A DNA stretch of 64,000 bases from Acanthornis magna. Lineage: Eukaryota > Chordata > Aves > Passeriformes > Acanthizidae. The position numbers and the translations under genes were made by a program. The notes beneath the pieces are model-generated. The model ran no database searches and had not been told where the DNA came from. It worked only from the letters and a program-made list of their open reading frames with translations. Below, piece after piece: positions 50,001 through 59,290 of the stretch. The stretch's first letter is position 1; each line of letters opens with the position of its first letter. Location: contig JAWUZG010000056.1 in the NCBI GenBank assembly GCA_036785705.1, positions 3,659,001 through 3,723,000 of the forward strand, written 5' to 3'.

Positions 50001-53000
50001 CTGTTAATGGACAAAACATTTATTATAACCAAGAAATGTACAAACAGTACCATTGTATTACTTACTAGGTGCCCACATTTGACTTATAAAAGATCTGCTA
50101 ACTGATTTTCAAAGGATATTTTCCACCACATTTTTATTCCACTCCTGCTATCTGAAGAAATAAAGATTACATTCTCTTTCTAAATAGCAATTAGCATGAT
50201 AGGTAAGAGCAGGCATCAAGAACAGATCCTTGCACATCATGAACTACAACTGGGTAGCTGTATTTTGTGTTCTGCTTGCCTTCTGAAAAACTAACCATAA
50301 ACATCTGGAACTAATGACGTCATTTTTCCTATCAGTTTCTAATGCTTCAAAATTTCAGAGATTTTTAGAATTTTATCTAAAAGGCATCGTAAGTGGTGCA
50401 CAAATTTACTGTTTTACAGCATGCAAAACAGTATCAATCTGAGACATTTTAAGGAAGGCTCCACAACAAAGAATTAAACAGGAATACTGAATTACAAAAC
50501 AGCTTAAGTAACTCAAAGCTTATATAGAACACAGAAACATCAATGTGCATTCAAGCAATGCCACTTGAAGTGGAATTGCTTAAATGCAGGAAATAAAGAA
50601 CATGTCTTAGTATTTGCAGGAATATCACCTTGTGAACTTTGAACTACAAGAAAAGTAGCACTTCACACAGAATCATTTCTGTCTGATGAATATACTTTTA
50701 TATAAAATAATTGTATTATACAGCTTTTTCATATTTTTCTGACCTTATACTTGTAATTCTTTGGGATAAAAGTTTCCCTTCCTCTCTCTAGCTAAAAATT
50801 ATCTATCCTTGGGATTTTAGTCTTACCTTGAGCAGAGATGCTTTGCCTTCTTTTGTAAGCCTTTTCAATTTTGCTGCAGCAGCTTTTTTGCTAAGTTTTG
50901 TGCCTTGTTCTGGTTTCATCTTTTCAAGAAGCTTTTGACGTTTCTCCTTTTCCCTTCGCCTCATACGTTTACGGAGCTTTTTCCTTCTTAGTTCTCGCTT
51001 TTTGTCTGTGGGAGTCTTTTCTGCATCTGTTTTTACATCACCAGCTTTGTTCTTTTCCTAAAGAGGACAAGTTCTCCAGATCCATAACAGTGCAAAAGAC
51101 AAGACTCACTTCACAAACCTCAAATCTGTCTCAGCGTTTCCATTATTTCAAGTGACAGGATAAGACAAAGACCAAAAACTGGCAAAAGCTGGGAAACGAG
51201 CTTTGTACAAATTGATCCAGGACATGCTAATTACTCTGTTTTAGTGTCATTTAGCTTCCCCCTTCCCAATACCCACATATATGTTGGGACAACAATGACT
51301 GTCACATAACAGCCAAGATCAAGAACAAAGCATATTATGGCCTACCGGAGCCAAATAAAATTTACTCCTTCCCCACCTTGCAGTTAGCAAAAAAAACCCC
51401 AACCCCTCACCCCCCAAAAACCCCCAACAACCATCAATGCTAAAATTCTAGGCAAAAAGGTCAAGGTGAGGAACCACCCACCAGGATGGGAAGGGGCAGA
51501 ATTCCCACTGATCTGACAGACAGTACATCCTTTTAAAACCACACAGATCCTCTCCCAATTCTTATGCCATTTTTATATTTACCTTGATCTCCTCTGGTGC
51601 CAAGAGAGCAGCATCACTAACAGCAACTGGTGCCACTTCTTCCATACTTATAGCTGGAAGGTTCGACACGATTTTAACTTCTGGCACCGGCTAGAAATAA
51701 GGAGACATGTTCAGGACTGAGCACACCATCTCAGCAGGTGACAGACAGCTGAAGACACCAAGTATTTGGGTTTGTTTAGAGGCAATCACAGTACATATAA
51801 TAAGAAATAATAATGAGCTCAGTAAACATCAATGTTTACTTTACTCTCCATTTCTGGAATATATTTTAAAGTATCCAGTTTAAAAAGGGGAGAAAGCCCC
51901 CAGCTTTATGAAACTTATGCACTTACTGGTTTGGGTGTGAAGTGGAAGTTACAAAGCGCATCCAGCTTCTGGAAGAGTGAATCCATCATTTCCTGAATTT
52001 CTTTGTGTTCAGGATTTTCTTCCTCTTCAGTCTTTTGCTGCATTAAGGATGCAATGTTAGTGCAACATTGCTTAAACTCATAAAGCTATTTTACTTAGCA
52101 AGACTGGTAAGAACACAACATACAATTCAGAGCTGTATCACTGGTGAACACTGAAAGACTAAAGTACTTCCACTTTGAAAGGGTATAAATGAACACACAA
52201 GATTACATGTGAACTTCAAACCCAAAGGAAAGGCATTATTTATATTACCTGGTGAAGTTTCATGTATTCTTGCTCATAGATTTCAGCGAGACTCAGCTTA
52301 CTCTTTTCATGGTCCAAAGTGATCCGTTTCTTGTATTCAAAAGCCTCCTCCTTGGGTTTTTCTTTTGGTACTACATCATCCCATGCCTGAGAAAGCCATA
52401 AAGTAATGACCAAATGCAACTACAATCAAATATCAACTACAGCTTATTTAGAACAGTTTTCAATTATTTAACTAGCACATTAACTAGCTTATGCATGTGG
52501 CTTCCCAGGACTCATTAAGTTTCACACTTTTACTTTTTGAAAAAAATTAATAAAAGTTATAGCTCCAGTTTGTGCCCTTGTTTTTAGTGAATGAGGGGAA
52601 AATCTATAACAAGTTACAAACTCTTCCTCATATGTACATATTTTTTTAAATTCAACTAACAATAAGGCTCAACAAGCTTGAAATACAAATACAAATTTTC
52701 TATCAGTGGCTTTGAAGCAAAATGAAGTAAACAACAGAGTTTTGGTCAGTGTTCAGAATGCTCAGAGCACTACAGTTATGGTAAACAGCCAAAACTTACA
52801 GAGCTGTAAGTTCCAAATAAACCCCTTGCAGTTTTATCTGCACACACTCATATTTTGAAGTGTACCAAAACTTGGTGTGTAACAGGAATATAAAATAGGG
52901 CTCCTTAGAAATCTAAAGACATATTCATCAAGACAAAAGAATAAAACAACCAGTTGCGAAATTAAGGTAACTCTACACCTAATATTGGAAATGCTTCAAA

Positions 53001-56000
53001 CTCATCCTTGGAATGTGCCTTGTGAATCAAGTCTATGAACAATATAAGGAGGAACAGGTAGGATAATATTAACCTCATCCAATATTCTCTGTTTAATGAT
53101 ATCTTCAAGCTGAAAAGTAGTTTCTTCTGTGATCACAGGTGCTGAAAGGAGAAAGAGAAGAATTTTAAGATTAATGTTTCTCCAACAAGAAAGAGTTCTT
53201 GTTCTATGAAGAATAAACTACAGAAAAACAAAGTCAAACCTTCACAAAAATGTAGCAATTGAAGGTGAAGTAAGTAAATAGAAGTAAAGGTCATATTATA
53301 TAAGGCTCATAAGGTACCAAGTCTGCCACCAAAGTTAAGAACTTCCAGGTAAATTAAAAATGAACAAAAAATATTATAATTTCCTGTAGTTTCCATTGTG
53401 AAAATGTATGACCTCAAAATCACATCAAGAAGTTTAACTTGGTGCTCTGATACCCTGCTCTTGAGTCACAGGTGTTTTCAGCAAGATCAAAGGGAAGAAT
53501 ACCCAACATGGTCTGCACCATGCTGTCAGGAAAGCCCTGCCCCATCCTTACCCATTCGGACTGCATGGTCAAAAAGGACTGTTTCTTCCAAAAGGCTGTT
53601 CTCAGGACGTTTTTGTCCAGTCACTTCTCCTTTAAGCTGCCAAGGTTTCTCCTCTAACAACGCTTCTTCTAAGCTTTTTATTTTTTTGCTCATCTGAAAA
53701 ACACAATTTCCTAAGAAGTTTAAAACACAGCTCACTTGTAAACTCGCAGCAAGAAATTAATATTTAGTTCAGGTACATAAGGGAATATATGATTGCAGAA
53801 GTCTCTATGTAGATAAACCATGTTTTTCTTGAATTTTAAATACCCTCTTTGTACTTGCTTGACTCAGAACAAATTACACAATCAGTATAAAAAAAAAATT
53901 GCCACTGTTTCGAAGCATTAGCCAAATAAAATATGAACAAAACCCGAAGAAAGCCAAACCACAATTACCTTCTCCTGTCTCTTCTCAAAAGATGACTTTA
54001 TTTCACCAGGATCAATGCCCTTCTCTAACTGCATTTCAGTTACATCTTCTGTTTCACTGTCATCTGGCAAACTAAAAGTTACTTTCTTAGAAGCTTCTTT
54101 ACTTCTCATGTGCTCCACCATTTCATCCATATCCTCAAACCTGTAACAGTAACATTTAATATAAAACAAAGGTTGAAAAGCCTCTATAATTTTTCACATG
54201 AAAGTATTTCAGCCCTCAGATGTTTGTAAACTTACAGTTTATAACAGGTCTCAAAGACCCCTATGAAGGTAGAGGACATTAGGGAAACTTCTGGATAATA
54301 AAAATAACTTTCAAAAACTAAAGTTAAAGCTCTTAAATGATTTTTTCAAATAAATATCAAGGGACAATACTAAAAATAAGTAAATAAACTAATTTTAAAT
54401 AAGGTAACAACACAAACCATGAACATACAACAGTTAACTGAGAATGGCAAACTATGACTAGAGTGAGCCTGGCATTCTCAGTATTTTCTGCTTTACTTTA
54501 GTGTAAAATTAAAAGGATATTTAACCTGCATTTTACTTACTCAGATATACTTCCTTCATTTTGCTCTTCAATAGCACTGTCTGCTTCCTCTTCCTGATCA
54601 TCTTCAATACCATTAGCTACTAAATCATCATCACCATCATCATCATCAACTGGATCAAAGAAATCTTTGTACGTCATATCTCTAGAACTTTTAACTGGCT
54701 AAAAAGATGAGAGGGAAAGAAAAAAAACAAACAATAAACCACAACTATTAAGACTGACAGAAATCAAAGGGTATCCTGTCTTTTAAAATCTTTAGTGCCT
54801 GGGGAACAGCACTACTTGTGTAACAGTATTTCAGGTTAGTGATGCATTAACCTGTGGTAGGGCGCCACAGTAAAATTGGTTTCTTTTACTGGTATTTACA
54901 ATTCTCTACCACTTAAACATACAGAAGTCAAGGAGTTGTAGATTTTGCCAAATACTTGTTGCAATGCACACAAATTCCCTGGGTATATTTCTTACTTGCT
55001 AGTGAGAATGTCTGGTAATATTAAATAACAAAATACTTCCTTTGAAACAATTACTCATCAATTTAAGTTATATCAGAGTTACAAGGCCATGTCCCCAAAA
55101 AAAGCCCTTTGCCCTGCACCAGCCACCTTAGTTGCCAGATGCTGAGTGACAGATCTTTTTCATTTGCTGGGTCCCTTATTTCTTGCGAGTACTCTTATTT
55201 ATGTAAAAGCCCAAGGCCCATCTAAGGAGAGACTGGAATAGCAGGATGCTATCTCCTTCTACACTAGGAAATTTTCTTACCAGATATTCATTGTTAAAGT
55301 AAAGCTTCAGAAGTAATTATTAGTCACCTAATGAAATTTAACTTAGCAGTTTCTACACAGAGTTAAACAGTTTATAGTCATCCTAACAGATATTAGATTT
55401 TCATTTGAAGGAAAAGACATCAGAAAATTATTTTACTGATATTCTTACTTTGTCTTTAGCTTCTTCAGAGTCTTCTTCCTCATCATCTGAGATAATGTCT
55501 TCAAAATAATTAATTTCATCTTCTTCGCCTTCCTTGTCCTCCTTCTCTGCATGTTCTAAAAAGGCTTCCATCTCAGCCAGCTTGAAAAACCTGTCATCCA
55601 CTACAGATTTTCTTCCCTGTTTTTTCAGCGTGGCTTCCTTGGCTGTTTTAGCTTGTTGCTCCAGCGCTTCAATATCAAAGTCAACATCAGAATCCTCATC
55701 ACTGTATTCCTGCACTATGCTTTCTCTGAGTTTACTTTGCTTTTCTTTAGCTTTAGTTTTATCTTTATCTTTTGTATAAACATTCTTCTGTTCAGTTTCT
55801 GCTTCCATTATGTTGTCGTCCAATTCCTTGTCACTGCTAGTCTCCGCATCAGAGCCATCCTCTTCCTGGTCTGAGAGAAGGCAAAGATCTTCATCCTCAG
55901 CATCCCTTGCAATGGATTTCTTGAAGAAATCGAGAACTGCGTTGTTCTGGAGCTCTAGTTGTTGCCAAATCTGTTCTTCATCAAAATTTTCTATCACCAG

Positions 56001-56702
56001 CTCTTTTAGAGGACCCCCACGAACTATGTTACTTCCTTTATTCAAATCGTAGAGAGTCTTTGTCATTGCTCTGAAGTCGGCAGCCAGTCCATCCTGCACA
56101 CTAAGAGCAGAAAAAATGAAAGAGCTTAACACCTCCCATTAAGTTAATCACATGGTCACACTGCTGCTCTTTTTATATCTGCTTTGGTACTCTGGTGCTA
56201 CAGAGCAGCACCTTTCAGCAACTACTGCTGTGGCTTAACTTTCTATACATCTCATGGAGTGCTGCTACTACACATACATAGAAAAAAAAGACAAAATGCT
56301 TAATCCTTTCAGCTTTATTACACTTTGTGTATGAAGCAGCTGGACAGAATACCCCACCTTGCTACAGCTGCATCTTCCAATACGTTGATCGTATTTAAGC
56401 GCTCCAGACATTATGAGGAAGTAAACAGTACAGCACTAAACATCTCAACCATCCAAGAGCCAGACCCCAGGTTTCAAAGAGGTAACTGCCCTCCTCCACC
56501 GCCTCAGTCCTCAACATTTACACCTGGGCAGTCTCCTCCAGGTTTTTCCCTACGGCTACCAATGTTTCCCCTCCACCACCCCGCGGTACCTGAGGAAGCA
56601 CTCGGGGCGCGCCGCCGCCGCTCCCGCCACCCTGAGGCACGTCTGGATGCCCTGGATCGCGTGGATGCCCGGCACCCCCGGCACCGCCGCCATGGCCGCC
56701 AT
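49851..56702 (-). CDS. MPHOSPH10: MPHOSPH10, U3 small nucleolar ribonucleoprotein MPP10
   Basis: Eleven coding exons join to 681 codons (680 residues plus stop, against about 681 in human). MPP10 forms a complex with IMP3 and IMP4 in the U3 snoRNP/small-subunit processome and is needed for 18S rRNA maturation in the nucleolus. The sequence shows the conserved N-terminal block ([19 protein letters not shown]), long Asp/Glu-rich stretches, the [17 protein letters not shown] and QAWDD(x)V cores near the middle, a predicted coiled coil, and a very basic Lys/Arg-rich tail ending SVHKLKL. The start is chosen as the first of two ATGs nine bases apart (56702 and 56693), both in good Kozak context. 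It is head to head with MCEE, as in human, and upstream of FAN1 in tandem. Confidence 0.97.
50001..50826 (-). other. MPHOSPH10 last intron
   Basis: An 826-base A/T-rich intron; nothing else is recognised in it. Confidence 0.75.
50827..51057 (-). CDS. MPHOSPH10: MPHOSPH10 coding exon 10 (basic region)
   Basis: Acceptor CTTTAG, donor GTAAGA. Seventy-seven codons, [20 protein letters not shown], then alternating Arg/Lys/Glu helix and [14 protein letters not shown]. Confidence 0.95.
51583..51690 (-). CDS. MPHOSPH10: MPHOSPH10 coding exon 9
   Basis: Acceptor TTTCTAG, donor GTAAAT. Thirty-six codons, [20 protein letters not shown] through LLAPEEIK, near-identical to mammals. Confidence 0.96.
51927..52037 (-). 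CDS. MPHOSPH10: MPHOSPH10 coding exon 8
   Basis: Acceptor AATGCAG, donor GTAAGT. Thirty-seven codons, [20 protein letters not shown] then [17 protein letters not shown]. Confidence 0.96.
52249..52386 (-). CDS. MPHOSPH10: MPHOSPH10 coding exon 7
   Basis: Acceptor TCTCAG, donor GTAATA. Forty-six codons, [20 protein letters not shown] through [17 protein letters not shown]. Confidence 0.96.
53074..53141 (-). CDS. MPHOSPH10: MPHOSPH10 coding exon 6
   Basis: A 68-base exon, too short to show as an open frame. Acceptor CTTTCAG, donor GTTAAT. Encodes [20 protein letters not shown] and LDE; the first Ala codon is split. Confidence 0.95.
53552..53693 (-). CDS. MPHOSPH10: MPHOSPH10 coding exon 5
   Basis: Acceptor TTTTCAG, donor GTAAGG. 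Encodes [20 protein letters not shown], then [17 protein letters not shown] and FDHAVRM, the most conserved block of MPP10. Confidence 0.96.
53969..54140 (-). CDS. MPHOSPH10: MPHOSPH10 coding exon 4
   Basis: Acceptor GTTACAG, donor GTAATT. Fifty-seven codons plus a split Glu: [35 protein letters not shown] and [10 protein letters not shown]. Confidence 0.96.
54541..54698 (-). CDS. MPHOSPH10: MPHOSPH10 coding exon 3 (acidic)
   Basis: Acceptor TTTTTAG, donor GTAAGT. Encodes [20 protein letters not shown], a GDDDLV acidic run and an Asp/Glu-rich end. The YKDFFDPV core is conserved. Confidence 0.95.
54699..55448 (-). other. MPHOSPH10 intron 2
   Basis: A 750-base intron; no feature recognised beyond A/T-rich sequence. 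Confidence 0.7.
55449..56100 (-). CDS. MPHOSPH10: MPHOSPH10 coding exon 2
   Basis: Acceptor GCTCTTAG, donor GTAAGA. The 217 codons begin [20 protein letters not shown], include [19 protein letters not shown], then long acidic stretches, and end [24 protein letters not shown] segment matches the casein-kinase-like acidic motif of human MPP10. Confidence 0.97.
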
Positions 56703-56960
56703 GGCCGCGCGCACACGTGGGTACCCGGCACCGCCTCCGCCGCGGTGCAGCGCTCCGCTCCACTCCGGGCAGCTCCCGCGGCCGCCGCCAAGGTTCCGCA
56801 CACAGTGGTTCCGCCGCGGCGCTCTGCCCCGCCCCGCCATGGCATTCCCACCTCCCGGGCCCTGGCATCCCCGCCTCCAGAACCAGAGCATCCCCACCCC
56901 CTGGCCTGGCCCTCTGTCAAAAGCGCCTCGTTTTCCCAGAACCCCAAGCAGGGTGTGGCA
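56570..56960 (-). promoter_or_regulatory. MPHOSPH10: CpG-rich MPHOSPH10 promoter and 5' leader with an E-box
   Basis: GC-rich block surrounding the first exon. A perfect CACGTG lies at 56714-56719, about a dozen bases upstream of the ATG, the kind of site bound by MYC/MAX at ribosome-biogenesis genes. There is no TATA box. The + strand open frame at 56325-57053 is its antisense shadow. Confidence 0.65.
56590..56702 (-). CDS. MPHOSPH10: MPHOSPH10 first coding exon
   Basis: ATG at 56702-56700, Kozak context GCGGCCATGG, with a second in-frame ATG at 56693. It reads [20 protein letters not shown] and ends ARPECFL with a split Ser codon; donor GTACCG. Only the PECFL end matches the human N-terminus; the first ~30 residues differ. 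Confidence 0.88.
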
Positions 56961-57857
56961 GTCATGAACCCGTGGCTGGTGCTTCCCGCCCTGGGAAGGG
57001 CGCAGTGTTGCTATAGACTGGGATGTGCATCAGCACTGGGAAACCTGCTCTAAATATAGTGAAGCTACAGTCATCTTACTAAACAGTTTTGAGTCTCTGA
57101 CCTAGATACAAGGGCTATTTTGGAACCACACATTTCCCGCTGATTCTGTGGGCAAAACACCCGATACCTGGTTACCTGGTGTGTCCAAGCTCAAGCTAAC
57201 AAGGCACGCACACACCTCTTCACCATCAGCACAGCACTGCCCATCGCTCTTCAACTCTCCTCTTACATCATGTCGTTTCCTTAAAGTTTATTTTACAAAG
57301 TCATATTAAGCTCTACACCCACAGACCCTTGAGTTTCCAGCCACCTACAGCCCTTCTGCAACTTGATCCAAAACAGTGCCCAACCTTCTAACTTCAGTAC
57401 TGCTCTTGCCTCTGCTGCTTTCATGTTTCCTTCCTACCAACAAACAAAACCTTTTCAGTGCAGAGAAAAGAACGCCCTGCAATGCCACTTCTGTGTGTGC
57501 CCTCACTGTCACTTTGCACACTAAAAAAATCCATTGTGTGGAGCAGGGCCCAGCCAGCAGAGCTGTGTGACCTGTACCTGCAATTCTCTGAACATCAGAA
57601 ACACACCTGACACTGATACAGGCTGGACTGGAAATTGAAACTGTCATATATCAGGACTTTCAAATATCCGTTTTGACTGCTGATTTTAATCTGCACTTTT
57701 AACTAATCATATATAATCAGATTTGAAGTGACACAAGCTGTTTATCTATTTAGGATGTATCTCAGCAACTCACAGTGTGCTATGCCTGACACAAAGGGAG
57801 TGCAGCATCAGCAGTCAGCCTGCTCACTGTCCTGAGTCTCTCTGGCACAATGCTTCA

Positions 57858-58440
57858 TGGCATCCTGGCCTGCATGAGGAACAGTGTGGCCAGCAGGATC
57901 AGGGAAGTGATTCTTCCCCTGTATTTGGTAATGCCCACTGGTAATGCCACACCTTGAGTTCTGTGTCCAGTTCTGGGCCCCTCCGTACAGGAAGGACATT
58001 GAGGTGCTGGAGTGAGTCCAGGGAAAAGCAGTGGAGCACAAGTGTGATGAGAAGTGGCTGAGGGAGCTGGGAGGGCTCAGCCTGGAGAAAAGGAGGCTCA
58101 GAGGTGACCTAATTGCCCTCTAGAACTCCCTGCAACAGGAGGGTGCAGCCAGGTGAGGGCTGGCCTCTTCTCCCAGGCAACAGTGACAGGACAAGAGGAC
58201 ATGGCCTCAAGATGCACCAGGGGACATTTAGGTTGGACATCAGGAGAAATTTCTTCACAGAAAGGGTCATTAGATACTGGAATGGGCTGCCCGGGGAGGT
58301 GGTGGAGTTACCGGTCCTGGAGGTGTTTAATGAAATACTGGATGTGGAACTTAGAGCTCTGGTTTAGTTGACAAGGTCGTGTTCAGTCGTAGTTTGGACT
58401 CGATGGTCTCAGAGGTGTTTTCCAACCCAAATGACTCAGT
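57858..58440 (+). mobile_element. CR1 LINE 3' fragment
   Basis: Starts CATGGCATCCTGGCCTGCAT, passes AGGACATTGAGGTGCTGGAG and GGAGGTGGTGGAGTTACCGG, and ends TTTGGACTCGATGGTCTCAG. The reading frame at 58203-58367 still shows the CR1 ORF2 C-terminus ([19 protein letters not shown]), ending in a stop. The 5' part is truncated and the tail is degenerate, so it is an old copy. Confidence 0.93.
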
Positions 58441-58520
58441 GGGATTTGCTCAGAAAACGTACTCAGCCTTCATACCGGACGCCTCTTTCGCACGCTCTCT
58501 CCCACATCTGTGCAGTGGCA

Positions 58521-58945
58521 GGCGCGGCCCCTGCGGAGGGCACGGCCCTTGGGAGGGCACGGCTCCTGCGGAGGGCACGGCCCTTGGGAGGGCACGGCCC
58601 CTCGGAGGGCACGGCCCTTGGGAGGGCACGGCCCTTGGGAGGGCACGGCCCCTGGAAGGGCACGGCCCTTGGGAGGGCACGGCCCTTGGGAGGGCACGGC
58701 CCCTGCGGAGGGCACGGCCCCTGGAAGGGCACGGCCCCTGCGGAGGGCACGGCCCCTGGAAGGGCACGGCCCCTGCGGAGGGCACGGCCCTTGGGAGGGC
58801 ACGGCCCCTGCGGAGGGCACGGCCCCTGGAAGGGCACGGCCCCTGCGGAGGGCACGGCCCCTGGAAGGGCACGGCCCCTGCGGAGGGCACGGCCCTTGGG
58901 AGGGCACGGCCCCTCGGAGGGCACGGCCCTTGGGAGGGCACGGCC
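58521..58945. repeat. 17-18-bp GC-rich minisatellite upstream of MCEE
   Basis: About 24 copies of a unit with core GGGCACGGCCC followed by CTTGGGA, CTGGAA, CTCGGA or CTGCGGA variants. All the long open frames over it on both strands (58368-59355) merely translate the repeat. Its end is about 135 bases from the MCEE start codon. Confidence 0.97.
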
Positions 58946-58949
58946 GCTT

Positions 58950-59290
58950 CCCCTGAGCCAGGCGCGGGCTGCAGCTCCAATGGAGCGTTGTGCTGCCGGG
59001 CACGGCCCCTCGCCGTGACACACCGCCGGCCGTGCTGGCGCCGGGCCCGCACAGAGGGGTGCCGGGGAGGGCGGTGAGATGGCGGCGGTGCTGCGGCGCG
59101 GAGCGGCCGGTAACGCGGGGCGGGAACCCGGGGCGGGAACCCGGGGCGGCAGCGAGAAGGGCAGAGGGAAGGGCGGCGGGAACGCGGGCGGCGGCGGTGG
59201 GCCCGGGGCCGGCACGGAGCGGCCGTGGGTCTCGGTGCCCGCCCCGGCCTGGCGGATCTCCCCGTGAAAGCCTCGCAGGCCGAACGAAAC
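58950..59290 (+). promoter_or_regulatory. MCEE: CpG-rich MCEE promoter and first-exon region
   Basis: CpG-dense sequence around the MCEE ATG, with short GGGGCGGGAACCC repeats in the start of intron 1 (about 59118-59150). No TATA box is seen. A transcription start cannot be fixed from sequence. Confidence 0.6.
59079..59109 (+). CDS. MCEE: MCEE first coding exon
   Basis: ATG at 59079 followed by MAAVLRRGAA and the first base of a Gly codon; donor GTAACG. It is only 31 bases. It is chosen because it joins in frame with exon 2 (Gly-Leu-Leu-Ser-Arg-Leu) and resembles the human start (MARVLKAAAAN...GLFSRL). Confidence 0.85.

Larger units (their letters stand above)
56961..59078. other. MPHOSPH10-MCEE divergent intergenic region
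   Basis: About 2.4 kb between the two start codons. In order: ordinary unique sequence to about 57857, a CR1 fragment (57858-58440), a GC-rich minisatellite (58521-58945) and the MCEE CpG region. No exon is recognised. Confidence 0.75.

Noticed and set aside
56325..57053. 242-codon + strand open frame
   Set aside because: Antisense shadow of the MPHOSPH10 first exon and its CpG-rich leader.
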